64,000 bases of DNA. It comes from CAIWHR01 sp963724975. Lineage in GTDB: Bacteria > Pseudomonadota > Gammaproteobacteria > Burkholderiales > Casimicrobiaceae. The notes under the pieces are model-generated. The model had not been told where the DNA came from and did no database searches. It saw only the letters and a list, made by a program, of their open reading frames with translations. Where the stretch lies: positions 1-64,000 of the forward strand of contig CAVRXB010000005.1 of NCBI GenBank assembly GCA_963724975.1, written 5' to 3'. The translations under genes were made by a program, and so were the position numbers. Position 1 is the stretch's first letter. Each line of letters begins with the position of its first letter. Positions 45,868 to 55,142 of this stretch are shown piece by piece.

Positions 45868-46515
45868 GTGAAGCCCGCCTATTGGGATGACGCGACCCGC
45901 GCGCTCGTCCGCGCGGATCCCGTCATGCGACGCCTGATCCGCGGCATTGCGGGCGTCCATCTCACCCGTCGCGGCGATGCGTTTACGACGCTGTCCCGCG
46001 CCATCGTCGGCCAGCAGATATCGGTCAAGGCCGCGCAGACGATCTGGAGCCGCTACGCCGAAGCCTGCGGCGCAGGTCCTGACCTCGGTGCGCTTGGCCT
46101 TCGTCTCGACCCCGCGCGCGTGGCCCGGATGCGGCTGCCGAAGCTCCGCAATTGCGGTCTCTCGGCACGTAAAGCCGACTATCTGCGCGACCTCGCGCGC
46201 CATTTCACGACGGGCGAGCTCGATCCGTCGGAGTGGCCGATGCTGGACGACGAGGCGCTGATCGAGCGGCTCACCGACGTACGCGGCATCGGCCGCTGGA
46301 CCGCCGAGATGTTTCTCATCTTTCATGAAATGCGCGCCGATGTGTTTCCGGTCGACGACATCGGAATCCAGAATGCCATCGCGCGCCACTACAACGACGA
46401 CGTGCGGCTCCCTTTGGCCGAAATGCGCGAGATCGCCGTCGCGTGGCAGCCGTGGCGCAGTGTCGCGTCGTGGTATCTGTGGCGCTCGCTCGATCCCATT
46501 CCGGTCGAGTATTAG
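45868..46515 (+). CDS. DNA-3-methyladenine glycosylase II family (AlkA-type, HhH-GPD)
   Basis: 215 residues from GTG 45868. The helix-hairpin-helix is LIERLTDVRGIGRWTAEMFL, followed by DVFPVDDIGIQNAIARHY, where the catalytic Asp is the second D of VDD. The N-terminal TLSRAIVGQQISVKAAQTIW is also typical. It removes alkylated bases such as 3-methyladenine. This is the short AlkA form with only the HhH-GPD part. Divergent from the transporter operon. Confidence 0.88.
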   Translation: MKPAYWDDATRALVRADPVMRRLIRGIAGVHLTRRGDAFTTLSRAIVGQQISVKAAQTIWSRYAEACGAGPDLGALGLRLDPARVARMRLPKLRNCGLSARKADYLRDLARHFTTGELDPSEWPMLDDEALIERLTDVRGIGRWTAEMFLIFHEMRADVFPVDDIGIQNAIARHYNDDVRLPLAEMREIAVAWQPWRSVASWYLWRSLDPIPVEY

Positions 46516-46588
46516 TGGCGCGAGCGGCATGCCGTCCCCTTGTGGAGCCTATTTGACCGCCGCGTCCGCCGCGGGCTAGAGTCGGCGC

Positions 46589-47059
46589 ATGCCCACGCCG
46601 CCCGATTCGCCGCCACGTTATCCGGGTCCGCGCCCGGCGGGCGCGGGTCTCACCGCGCTAGTACACGACGATGCTGCGGCGACGCCCTTCACACGCGACG
46701 GCCCGCGCTCGGACGTCGAGTACCGAGACCTTGGCTGGGCGCGCGCCTCCGGCGGCGCGATCGGCGCGAAGCACATCCGCGCGATTCGCCCATTCGACGC
46801 TGAGACCGGCTGGCACTGGCACGACATGACCGGCCATTTCGTCTATGTGCTGCGAGGCTGGATCAAGTTCCGTTTCGCGGGCGTCGAAGAAGAAATCCTC
46901 GTGCGCGCGGGATCGTCGCTGTCGCAGCCCGCGGGTGTGGCGCATAACGTCGTCGGACGATCGGACGACCTCGAGCTCATCGAAGTGAACCTTCCGGCTG
47001 ATTTCGGCATTTTCGAGCTCGCGGGACCAGGAATCACGACCGCGAAGGACCCCCGATGA
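46589..47059 (+). CDS. Cupin-domain protein
   Basis: 156 residues. The cupin core is WHWHDMTGHFVYVLRGWIKF (motif 1, with the H-x-H metal-binding pair), then VRAGSSLSQPAGVAHNVVGR, motif 2, with the third His in VAHNV. It ends in ATGA overlap with the ABC permease gene, so the two are translationally coupled. Cupins next to importers are often isomerases, dioxygenases or sensors of the imported compound; the sequence does not say which. Confidence 0.8.
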   Translation: MPTPPDSPPRYPGPRPAGAGLTALVHDDAAATPFTRDGPRSDVEYRDLGWARASGGAIGAKHIRAIRPFDAETGWHWHDMTGHFVYVLRGWIKFRFAGVEEEILVRAGSSLSQPAGVAHNVVGRSDDLELIEVNLPADFGIFELAGPGITTAKDPR

Positions 47060-47874
47060 AAGCCGCTACGGCAGAAGTGCGGCTCGGTGCGCTGACGAGA
47101 TGGCTGCGCACGCGCGGTGGCGCGCTCACCATCTTCGCACTGCTGTTCGTCGCTTGGGAGGTCGCGGTCAGTGTGACGGGCGTGAAGGAATACCTGCTGC
47201 CGCCGCCATCGAAAGTCTGGACGGAGTTCTGGAAACGCCACGACATCGTCGCCGCGGCGGCCTGGGTGACGACGAAGGAGATCCTGGCTGGCTACGCCCT
47301 TGCGGTGATCGTCAGCATTCCGCTCGCGCTGACCGTTGCGTATTCGCGCTTCATGGAGCAAGCGGTTTATCCGGTGATCGTCTTCCTGCAGATCGTCCCC
47401 AAGATCGCGATCGCACCGCTCTTCATCATCTGGTTCGGCTTCGGGTTCATGCCGAAGCTCCTGCTCGTGTTCCTGCTGTCGTTCTTCCCGATCGTCGTGT
47501 CGAGCATCGCCGGCTTCAAGAGCGCGGACCGCGACGTGATGGACTTCGCGCGTACGACCGGCGCCGGCGGCTTGAGGCTTTTCCTAAAGATCCGGCTGCC
47601 GCAGGCGCTGCCGCACATCTTCACCGGGCTCAAGGTCGGCGCGGCGCTCGCGGCGACGGCCGCGGTCGTCGCCGAGTTCGTCGCTTCCGACAAGGGGCTT
47701 GGCTACCTGCTGCTCCAATACAACGGCCAACTCGACACGCCCATGGTGTTCGCGACGATCGTTCTGCTGTCGCTGATCGGCCTCGCCGTCTATTACGCCG
47801 TCGAGATCGTCGAGCGCCTCGCGATCCCCTGGCACGTTTCGCAGCAAAGCACGGCGCAGGATGCGACGATGTAA
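47056..47874 (+). CDS. ABC transporter permease, SsuC/TauC/ThiX type
   Basis: 272 residues. Six membrane helices; the EAA motif region is DVMDFARTTGAGGLRLFLKI followed by RLPQALPHIFTGLKVGAALA. AVVAEFVASDKGLGYLLLQY is conserved in nitrate/sulfonate/taurine permeases. It makes the channel of the importer with the binding protein and ATPase that follow. Second gene of cupin-permease-SBP-ATPase-DHDPS. Confidence 0.9.
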   Translation: MKAATAEVRLGALTRWLRTRGGALTIFALLFVAWEVAVSVTGVKEYLLPPPSKVWTEFWKRHDIVAAAAWVTTKEILAGYALAVIVSIPLALTVAYSRFMEQAVYPVIVFLQIVPKIAIAPLFIIWFGFGFMPKLLLVFLLSFFPIVVSSIAGFKSADRDVMDFARTTGAGGLRLFLKIRLPQALPHIFTGLKVGAALAATAAVVAEFVASDKGLGYLLLQYNGQLDTPMVFATIVLLSLIGLAVYYAVEIVERLAIPWHVSQQSTAQDATM

Positions 47875-47937
47875 AGTGCAGCAGCATTCCGGCGCGAAGA
47901 GGACGAACCCGTGCGCCGGCCATTCGCGGAGGAAACC

Positions 47938-48903
47938 ATGCAACTCGTACGCCTCATCTTCGCAATCGCCGCGCTCGCGGCTGCCGGCGCCGCATTCGCG
48001 CAGGACAAGGTGTCGCTCCGGCTCAACTGGTACCTGGGCGGCCTCCACGTGCCGTTCTATTACGGCAAGGACAAGGGCTATTACGCCGCCGAAGGCATCG
48101 ATCTCACGATCAACGAAGGTCGCGGTTCCGCGAATACCGTGCAGGTCGTCGCGGCGGGCTCGGACACGTTCGGGCTGGCCGACTCGTCGTCAGTGGTCCT
48201 GACTGCTTCGAAAGGCGCCGACGTGAAGTCGGTGATGTCGCTCCTCAACACCACGGGATTTTCGGTGGTGTCGCTGGCCGAAGCCCCGATCAAAACGCCG
48301 AAAGATCTCGAGGGCAAGAAGGTCGCGGTGACGCCCGGAGATCCGCTTGGACAACTGTTGCAAGCGGTGTGCAAGGCGAACAGTGTCGATTGCGCGAAAG
48401 TCAGCATGGTGCAGGTCGACCCTGCGGCGAAGGTGGTGACGGTGCTCGAGAAAAAGACCGACGCGCTGCTGGGCGGGGCGGACGACCAGTACTTCCTCAT
48501 CAAATACAAGGGCGCCAACCCCGTGGCGATGCGCTACGCCGATTGGGGCGCCAACATCGTCGGGATGACGATCATGACGAGCGGCGACACGATCAAGAAG
48601 AATCCCGATCTCGTGAAGCGGTTCGTCCGTGCGAGCGTCAAATCGTGGGAAGAGGCGAAGAAGAATCCGGGTGCCGCCGTCGACGCTGCGATGAAGGCCA
48701 AGCCCGACTTGAACCGGCAGTCGACGCTGGACCAGCTGATGGTCGACATCGAGCTCCTCGATTCGAAGAATTCGAAGGGAAAGATCGGCTGGGGCGCGCA
48801 AGCCGATTGGGACCAGACGCTCGCGATTCTGAAGAACTACCGCGAGCTGCAAACAACGCAACCCTGGACGGCATTTCATACGAACGAGTTTGTCCCGCAA
48901 TGA
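47938..48903 (+). CDS. ABC transporter solute-binding protein, NMT1/SsuA type
   Basis: 321 residues from ATG 47938, preceded by GGAGG. Signal peptide (IFAIAALAAAGAAFAQ). NMT1/THI5-like: SLRLNWYLGGLHVPFYYGKD, KGYYAAEGIDLTINEGRGSA and TFGLADSSSVVLTASKGADV. This fold binds pyrimidines, sulfonates, taurine or similar ligands. It is followed seven bases later by the ATPase. The ligand is unknown, and the downstream DHDPS-like enzyme suggests a carbon compound that is broken by an aldolase or dehydratase. Confidence 0.9.
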   Translation: MQLVRLIFAIAALAAAGAAFAQDKVSLRLNWYLGGLHVPFYYGKDKGYYAAEGIDLTINEGRGSANTVQVVAAGSDTFGLADSSSVVLTASKGADVKSVMSLLNTTGFSVVSLAEAPIKTPKDLEGKKVAVTPGDPLGQLLQAVCKANSVDCAKVSMVQVDPAAKVVTVLEKKTDALLGGADDQYFLIKYKGANPVAMRYADWGANIVGMTIMTSGDTIKKNPDLVKRFVRASVKSWEEAKKNPGAAVDAAMKAKPDLNRQSTLDQLMVDIELLDSKNSKGKIGWGAQADWDQTLAILKNYRELQTTQPWTAFHTNEFVPQ

Positions 48904-48910
48904 TGTTGCG

Positions 48911-49783
48911 ATGAGCTTTGCCGTCGCCTCGACGCAGCCAGTGGCTTTGGAGGGCGCCCCCGCGGATCGCCCCTTCGTCGCGTTGGAGGGCGTGACCAAG
49001 ATTTACCGCGGCGCCCACGGAAAAGGAATGCGCGAGACGTTCGCGCTGGACCGAATCGACCTCACCGTCGGCGAAGGCGAGTTCGTCGCGATCGTCGGTC
49101 CGTCCGGTTGCGGCAAGAGCACGCTCCTGCGGCTGGTGGCTGGATTGCATCTCACGACAAGTGGCGAGATCCGCGTCGCCGGCCGGGTCGTCGATGGCCC
49201 GCAAACCGATCTGGGGATCGTGTTCCAGAGTCCCGTGCTGCTGGATTGGCGGACGGCGCTTGACAACGTCCTCGTGCAAGTGGAATTGCGCGGGCGCGAT
49301 CCCGGCGCCTATCGTGACGGCGCGCTTCGTCTTCTCGCGCAGGTCGGGCTTGCCGAATTCGCCGACCGTTATCCGCACGAGCTCTCCGGCGGCATGCGCC
49401 AGCGGGTGGCGATCGCTCGCGCGCTGATTCACGACGCACCGCTATTGCTGATGGACGAGCCGTTCGGCGCGCTCGATGCGCTGACGCGAGAGCAAATGCG
49501 GCTCGATCTCGAGGCGCTGTGGCTCGCCAAGCGCAAGACCGTCGTCTTCATTACCCATTCCATCGACGAGGCGGTGCTGCTTGCCGACCGCGTCGCCGTG
49601 ATGACGCCGCGTCCGGGCCGGATCGAGCGGATAATGGAGCCGCAGTTGCCGCGTCCGCGCGGGCTCGAAGCGCGGCGCTCGCGCGAGTTCGCCGAGACGA
49701 CGGAGCGAATCACCGAGATCTTCCTTGCGCGGGGTGTGCTGCGCGACGAGGTCCGCCTCGACGCGGGCGCCGCCGCCAACTGA
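48911..49783 (+). CDS. ABC transporter ATPase, SsuB/TauB type
   Basis: 290 residues from ATG 48911; TTG 48890 would overlap the binding-protein gene. Walker A GPSGCGKST, Q-loop FQSPVLLDWRTALDN, signature LSGGMRQR, Walker B LLLMDEPFGALDA and switch His in FITHSIDEAVLLADR. The N-terminal 35 residues are extra to the family core. Energises the permease at 47056. Confidence 0.92.
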   Translation: MSFAVASTQPVALEGAPADRPFVALEGVTKIYRGAHGKGMRETFALDRIDLTVGEGEFVAIVGPSGCGKSTLLRLVAGLHLTTSGEIRVAGRVVDGPQTDLGIVFQSPVLLDWRTALDNVLVQVELRGRDPGAYRDGALRLLAQVGLAEFADRYPHELSGGMRQRVAIARALIHDAPLLLMDEPFGALDALTREQMRLDLEALWLAKRKTVVFITHSIDEAVLLADRVAVMTPRPGRIERIMEPQLPRPRGLEARRSREFAETTERITEIFLARGVLRDEVRLDAGAAAN

Positions 49784-49793
49784 AGGAATTGAA

Positions 49794-50744
49794 ATGGCCA
49801 TGTTCACGCTTGCCGGCATCGTCTCTGCTCCGGTTCTGCCGATGCTTCCGGATCATTCGATCGATTGGGCATCACTGCACTCCTATATCCGATGGATCGC
49901 CGAGCAGAAGCCCAGTGCGATCGCGATGAACATGGACGCGAGCGAGGGGCCGTCGCTCGACACCGACGAGCAACTCGAAGTGATCCGCGTTTGCCGCAAA
50001 GTCGTCGCTGGACGCTGCCCGCTCATCTCGGGCCTCATCAGCGGCTCGACCGCAGCCGCGGTACGCCACGGAAATTCGCTCAAGGACGCGGGCGCCGAAG
50101 GGTTCGCGGTGTTCCCGCCCTTCCCGACGTTCCTAGGCAATCCCGTCCCCGCGGAAATGATCTATCGCTATCACAAGGCCATCGCCGACGGCGTCGGGCT
50201 GCCGCTCGTCGCGTTCCAGTTTCCGAAGGCCTGGGGCCCGGACTTTCCGCCGGAAACACTGGCCCGTCTTGCGACGATTCCGCAAATCATCGGACTCAAA
50301 GAAGCATCGTTCGACACGACGAAGACGGTCGAGACGATCGCGACCGCGAAGACGTTGCCGCGCAAAATCGGCATCATGACCGGCAGCGACACGTTCATCC
50401 TCGAAGCGATGTTGATGGGCTGTGACGGTGCGCTGATCGGTTTCGCCGGCACCGCGGTGGCCGAGCTGATCGAGATGCATCGCTGCGTGACGCGCAAGGA
50501 GTTCGATCGCGCATTCGCGATCTGGGACCGCCTCGGACCGCTCGCGCGCTACTGCTGGCGCGCGCCGCTGCGCGATTACCGGCCGCGGATGAAGGAAGTG
50601 CTTCGAATGCAGGGACAGATCGCGCACGCGACGGTGCGCCCGCCGCAGCTCGCCGTCGAGGATGCCGAGCGCGCAGAACTACGCCGCCTCGCCGTACACG
50701 CCGGCCTCATTCCCGCAGAACCACGACGCGCCGTCGGCGATTGA
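49794..50744 (+). CDS. DHDPS/NAL-family lyase-like protein with altered catalytic motifs
   Basis: 316 residues. ATG 49794 has AAGGAA upstream. The TIM barrel is of the dihydrodipicolinate synthase/N-acetylneuraminate lyase family, with the Schiff-base Lys in IIGLKEASFD. Two motifs differ from DapA. The GTTGE loop reads MDASEGPSLD, and the PYY loop that carries the catalytic Tyr reads FPPFPTFLG, placing a Phe where Tyr is expected. So it is not a typical DapA. Its place after an importer suggests a catabolic aldolase or dehydratase on the imported substrate. Confidence 0.82.
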   Translation: MAMFTLAGIVSAPVLPMLPDHSIDWASLHSYIRWIAEQKPSAIAMNMDASEGPSLDTDEQLEVIRVCRKVVAGRCPLISGLISGSTAAAVRHGNSLKDAGAEGFAVFPPFPTFLGNPVPAEMIYRYHKAIADGVGLPLVAFQFPKAWGPDFPPETLARLATIPQIIGLKEASFDTTKTVETIATAKTLPRKIGIMTGSDTFILEAMLMGCDGALIGFAGTAVAELIEMHRCVTRKEFDRAFAIWDRLGPLARYCWRAPLRDYRPRMKEVLRMQGQIAHATVRPPQLAVEDAERAELRRLAVHAGLIPAEPRRAVGD

Positions 50745-50797
50745 GGGCAGCTGAGAGCAACTGGGCCGACGAGGAGCCCGGCTCGTACAATGGGCGA

Positions 50798-51787
50798 GTG
50801 ACATCACAGCTGTCGCCGCACCCGTATGCCGAGCTCACACCGGACGTCGTGCTCGACGCGCTCGACGGCGTCGGGTTTCGAGGTGACGGGCGCCTCCTGG
50901 CCCTCGGCAGCTACGAGAATCGTGTCTACCAGGTCTGGCGCGACGACGCGCCTTCCGTCGTCGTGAAATTCTATCGGCCCGGACGCTGGACCGACGAGCA
51001 GATTCGCGAAGAGCACGCGTTCGTTGCCGAGCTCGCGGCGCGCGAGATTCCGGTAGTCGCGCCGCTTTCGAGCGGCGGTGCAACGCTGCACGCCTTCGCG
51101 GGATTCCGCTTTGCCGTGTATCCCAAGTGCGGTGGCCGTGCGCCGGAGCTCGAGGACCCTGGAACGCTAGAATGGGTGGGCCGTTTCCTCGGCCGAATTC
51201 ATGCCGTGGGCGCGCAGACGCTTTTCAGGCACCGTCCCATGATCGACGCCGAGTCGTTCGGCCGTGTGCCGCGCGATTGGCTGCTTGCGCACAACTTCAT
51301 CCCCGCGGATCTTCTTCCCGCCTGGCAGAGCATCGCCTCGCAAGCGCTCGAGTCCATCCGTCACTCGTACGATCGCGCCGGTGCCGTCAACGCGCTGCGG
51401 CTGCACGGCGATTGCCACGCCGGCAATGTGCTGTGGACGAACGATGGTCCCCATTTCGTCGACTTCGACGATGCGCGCAGCGGTCCCGCGGTGCAGGACT
51501 TGTGGATGCTGCTTTCAGGTGACCGTACGGCGATGTCGCGGCAACTCGCGGCCGTGCTCGACGGCTATGAGGATTTCGCGGCATTCGATCCGCGCGAACT
51601 CCATCTCATCGAGGCGTTGCGCACGTTGCGCCTCCTCCACTATTCGGCGTGGCTGGCGCAACGCTGGGACGACCCGGCGTTTCCGGCAGCCTTTCCGTGG
51701 TTCAACACGCAGCGCTATTGGCAGGACCGGATACTCGAACTGCGCGAGCAGGTCGCGCTGATGGACGAACCGCCGCTTTCGATTTAG
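50798..51787 (+). CDS. srkA: SrkA/RdoA-family stress-response kinase
   Basis: 329 residues from GTG 50798, where family members begin (HPYAELTPDVVLDALDGVGF). The kinase core is APH-like: LGSYENRVYQVWRDD as the nucleotide loop, catalytic LHGDCHAGNVLW, and FVDFDDARSGPAVQDLWMLL as the metal-binding loop. SrkA is a cytoplasmic Ser/Thr kinase of the Cpx-linked stress response. It overlaps the convergent lolD by four bases at the end. Confidence 0.88.
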   Translation: MTSQLSPHPYAELTPDVVLDALDGVGFRGDGRLLALGSYENRVYQVWRDDAPSVVVKFYRPGRWTDEQIREEHAFVAELAAREIPVVAPLSSGGATLHAFAGFRFAVYPKCGGRAPELEDPGTLEWVGRFLGRIHAVGAQTLFRHRPMIDAESFGRVPRDWLLAHNFIPADLLPAWQSIASQALESIRHSYDRAGAVNALRLHGDCHAGNVLWTNDGPHFVDFDDARSGPAVQDLWMLLSGDRTAMSRQLAAVLDGYEDFAAFDPRELHLIEALRTLRLLHYSAWLAQRWDDPAFPAAFPWFNTQRYWQDRILELREQVALMDEPPLSI

Positions 51788-52473
51788 CGCAGCACGCCGT
51801 CGACGAGGTGCAGCGTCCGATCGGTGCGCGCGGCGAGGTCGGGGTCGTGCGTCACGATCACGAGGCTCGTCCCTGCGGCCCGATTCAGTTCGAGCATCAT
51901 CGAGAACACGTCTCCCGCTGTCCGGCGGTCGAGATTGCCAGTCGGTTCGTCCGCGAGGACACAGCGTGGCGACGTGACGAGCGCGCGTGCGAGGGCCACG
52001 CGCTGCCGTTCGCCCCCCGACAGCTCCCCCGGACGGTGCGCCACGCGATGCGCGAGGCCGACGCGACCGAGCATTGCGCTCGCTGCCGCGTGCGCGGCAT
52101 CTTCGGCGTCGCGACGAATGGCGAGCGGCATCGCGACATTTTCGAGCGCGGAGAATTCCGGCAGCAGATGATGAAACTGGTAGATGAATCCAAGCGCTCG
52201 ATTGCGCACCCGGCCGCGCGCTTCCTCCGTCAGCGTCGCAAGCGCTTCGCCTTCTACCCGAACCTCACCCGCGCTCGGCGCATCGAGGCCCCCCAAAAGA
52301 TGGAGGAGCGTGCTCTTGCCCGACCCCGAGGCGCCGACGATCGCGACACGTTCGCCCTGCGCGACCGCGAGGTCGACGCCAAGCAGCACCGGCACCTCGA
52401 GCGGTCCACTGCGGTAGGTCTTCGCGAGTCCGCGGCATTCGAGCACGGGCGGCGCAGAGGCCGACTCACTCAT
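51784..52473 (-). CDS. lolD: Lipoprotein-releasing system ATPase LolD
   Basis: 229 residues. Walker A GASGSGKST, signature LSGGERQR, Walker B CVLADEPTGNLDRRT. LHLLGGLDAPSAGEVRVEGE is typical of LolD. It drives release of outer-membrane lipoproteins from the inner membrane to LolA. Start ATG 52473 overlaps the lolC stop by eight bases. Confidence 0.92.
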   Translation of the reverse strand: MSESASAPPVLECRGLAKTYRSGPLEVPVLLGVDLAVAQGERVAIVGASGSGKSTLLHLLGGLDAPSAGEVRVEGEALATLTEEARGRVRNRALGFIYQFHHLLPEFSALENVAMPLAIRRDAEDAAHAAASAMLGRVGLAHRVAHRPGELSGGERQRVALARALVTSPRCVLADEPTGNLDRRTAGDVFSMMLELNRAAGTSLVIVTHDPDLAARTDRTLHLVDGVLR

Positions 52474-53713
52474 AGCGCAGCGCCTCTGCGGGATTCACTT
52501 TCGCCGCTCGCCAGGCAGGATAGATCGTCGCCAGCAGCGCAAGCACGAGCGCGATCGCGGCGATCGTAATGACGTCGCCCGCCTGCAGGTCCGACGGCAG
52601 CTCGCTGATGTAGTAGACGGTCTTGTCGAGGATCTGGACGCTCAACAGCCGCTCGATCGCCGGCAGCACGGTTCCAACGTTGAGCGCGAGCAGCACGCCG
52701 CCGGCGACGCCGAGCAGCGTCCCGATCACGCCGATGAGCCCGCCCTGGATCATGAAGATCGCGGTGATCGAAGACGGCGACGACCCGAGCGTACGCAGAA
52801 TCGCGATGTCGGCCTCCTTGTCGGTGACCGTCATCACCTGGGCCGACACGATATTGAACGCGGCCACCGCGATGATCAGCGTCAGGATGATGAACATCAC
52901 GCGCTTCTCGATCTGCACGGCCCGGAAGAAGTTCGCGTGGCTCATCGTCCAATCGCGGATCTCGGCATCGACGTTGAGGCGGCCCACGAGCTCCTGCGCA
53001 ACGCGCGGCGCTGCATAAAGGTCGTCCAGCTTGAGGCGCACGCCGGAGACACCCTCGAGGCGATAAAGCTTCTTCGCGTCTTCGAGGTCGATCAGGGCGA
53101 GACCGCTGTCGAACTCGTACATGCCGACCTCGAACACGCCGACCACAGTGAAGCTCTTCAAGCGCGGCAGCGTACCGGCCGCCGTCAGCGTGCCCTGCGG
53201 CGTGATGACCACGACCGTATCGCCGAGACGCACACCGAGCGCGCGCGCGAGATCGGCGCCGAGCACGATGCCGAAGCCGCCGGGTTTCAGCGCGTCGAGC
53301 GATCCGACGCGCATATGATTTCCGATATCGGCTACCGTATTTTCCCGCACCGGGTCGATGCCGCGCACGAGCACGCCGCGATTGGCGCCTCCCGCCGAAA
53401 GCATCGCCTGCCCGAGCACGTACGGCGCTGCCGCCTTGACATGCGGCGCTCCGAGCGCCGCCCGCGCAACGGCGGCGTCGTCGGCGAGCGAAGGCATTCC
53501 GCGCACCTCGATATGCGATGCGACCGACAGGATCCGGTTGCGCAACTCTTCCTGGAATCCGTTCATGACCGAGAGCACGACGATCAGCGCGGCGACGCCG
53601 AGCGCGATGCCGGCCATTGAAGTTAGCGCGATGAACGAGATGAACGAGTTGCGGCCGGTGCCGCGGCGCGCGCGCGTGTACCGCAGTCCAACGGCGAGTT
53701 CGTACGGCGACAC
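52466..53713 (-). CDS. lolC: Lipoprotein-releasing system permease LolC/LolE
   Basis: 415 residues from GTG 53713. Starts MSPYELAVGLRYTRARRGTG. Four membrane helices: one near MAGIALGVAALIVVLSVMNG and three at 265-400 (FIILTLIIAVAAFNIVSA, GGLIGVIGTLLGVAGGVLLA, VITIAAIALVLALLATIYP). The periplasmic MacB-type domain lies between. One protein appears to serve as both LolC and LolE, since only one permease gene is adjacent to lolD. The product makes the LolCDE complex with LolD. Confidence 0.9.
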   Translation of the reverse strand: MSPYELAVGLRYTRARRGTGRNSFISFIALTSMAGIALGVAALIVVLSVMNGFQEELRNRILSVASHIEVRGMPSLADDAAVARAALGAPHVKAAAPYVLGQAMLSAGGANRGVLVRGIDPVRENTVADIGNHMRVGSLDALKPGGFGIVLGADLARALGVRLGDTVVVITPQGTLTAAGTLPRLKSFTVVGVFEVGMYEFDSGLALIDLEDAKKLYRLEGVSGVRLKLDDLYAAPRVAQELVGRLNVDAEIRDWTMSHANFFRAVQIEKRVMFIILTLIIAVAAFNIVSAQVMTVTDKEADIAILRTLGSSPSSITAIFMIQGGLIGVIGTLLGVAGGVLLALNVGTVLPAIERLLSVQILDKTVYYISELPSDLQAGDVITIAAIALVLALLATIYPAWRAAKVNPAEALRYE

Positions 53714-53731
53714 GGCGGGGAGCGCGCGGGC

Positions 53732-54025
53732 CTACGCTTCCCAGTCGACGGCGCGGCGACCCGTCACGAGCGGGCCGATGATCGCCTTCGCCGCGACATG
53801 CAGCGGGTCGGTCTGGTAGCGATCGAGCGCGGCACGGTCGGCGAATTCGCTATAAAGACATAGGTCGTCCGCGCCACTGTCGTAGCCGATGTCCACACCC
53901 ACCTCGATCGCGACAAGGCCCGAGATCCGGCCGCGAAGTCCCTCGAGCGCGCCCTTGACCACGGCCGCGTGCGCTTCGCGCTGCGACGGATCCTTGAGTT
54001 TCCAGACGACGACATGCTTGATCAT
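53732..54025 (-). CDS. Dabb (stress-responsive A/B barrel) protein
   Basis: 97 residues from ATG 54025. MIKHVVVWKLKDPSQREAHA at the start and LCLYSEFADRAALDRYQTDP, HVAAKAIIGPLVTGRRAVDW at the end form the ferredoxin-like dimer fold of the Dabb family. Role unknown. It lies 18 bases before lolC in the same direction and may be in its operon. A frame continuing upstream to 56977 is an antisense reading of recJ and is not part of it. Confidence 0.8.
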   Translation of the reverse strand: MIKHVVVWKLKDPSQREAHAAVVKGALEGLRGRISGLVAIEVGVDIGYDSGADDLCLYSEFADRAALDRYQTDPLHVAAKAIIGPLVTGRRAVDWEA

Positions 54026-54115
54026 CGCGATCCCATGCGCACAGTTCTTGTGGATGAATGACGTCAGCGGCGATGCGCGCGCATTATCGCATGCTAGTGT
54101 AATGCGCTCGCCAGC

Positions 54116-55142
54116 ATGCTGACCGGCATTTCGATGCATCTTGTCCTCACGCTTCCAGGGTTGTTCGCGCCATCGGCGGATCAAGGCGTACGCGCACCCA
54201 ATCTCGCGCACCTTGTCGGAATTGCGGGTCCTCCCGAGCGCGAATTGGAGGGCCTCGACGCGATGCTCGCGGCGCACTACGGGATCGAGCATTCGCCCGA
54301 GACCGATTGCCCGCTTGCGCCGATCCGGGTTGCAGCGCTTGGTGTCGACCCGGGGACCGCTTACTGGCTCGCCGCGGATCCGGTCACACTCATCGCAGGT
54401 CGCGACGACGTTCGCCTGACAGGTATCGTGCGCGATCTCGACGCCTACGACGCTGCAACGCTCATTCGCATGCTGAATGCGCATTTCATCACCGACGAAA
54501 TCGAATTCGTTGCTGCGCGACCCGATGCCTGGTTCGTGCGCGCTCCGGAAGACGTTCGACTGCGCACCCGCCCTCTGGCCGCGGTGACGGGCCGTATGCT
54601 GCGCGATCTCCTGCCCATGGGGGCAGATGCGTGGACCTGGCGGCGCTGGCAAAACGAGATCCAGATGTTGATGCATGAGCATCCGGTCAACGTTGCACGC
54701 GAGCGCGATGGAAAGGCGCCCGCCAACAGCGTCTGGTTTTCCGAGGGCGGAACACACCCGGCACGCGTCGCGACTGCGCGGGCCGTCCAGACATTCGCCG
54801 ATGCCGGGATCGCCGTCGCACTCGCATCGCATGTCGGTCGGCCCGCCCGCGCCGTCCCCGCCACGTTCGATTCCATCCTCGCCGACACCGCGGATGCGGA
54901 GGTGACGATTGTCGTGCTCACGGCAACGCATGACCTCGACGCCGTCGAGCGCGCATGGACGAGCCCCGCTTGGACTGCGCTGTTGAAGCGGCAAGCTCAA
55001 CGCGGTAACGTTGCTCGCGGACGGCACGGACGGCGCGCGCGCGTGGACCGCGCGCCGACCCGGCCCTTGGCGCAGAACGATCCTTCCTTTCGTGCGCCAC
55101 GATCTCTCGCCGCTTTTCACGGCGGCACGGGACGAAACGTAA
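54116..55142 (+). CDS. Phosphoglycerate-mutase-like protein next to recJ (one frameshift near 54989)
   Basis: About 341 residues from ATG 54116 (ATG 54134 is also possible). MHLVLTLPGLFAPSADQG at the start, TRPLAAVTGRMLRDLLPMGA and WRRWQNEIQMLMHEHPVNVA in the middle. Near 54989 the frame changes by one base; the proper end is GKLNAVTLLADGTDGARAWT and LPFVRHDLSPLFTAARDET, with the stop TAA overlapping recJ as TAATG. A single frame otherwise runs through into RecJ, a false fusion. The role is unknown; the gene pair with recJ seems to be a betaproteobacterial arrangement. Confidence 0.7.

Noticed and set aside
47100..48914. 604-codon plus-strand frame
   Set aside because: Out-of-frame reading of the ABC permease and binding protein; highly basic and not homologous to anything recognisable.
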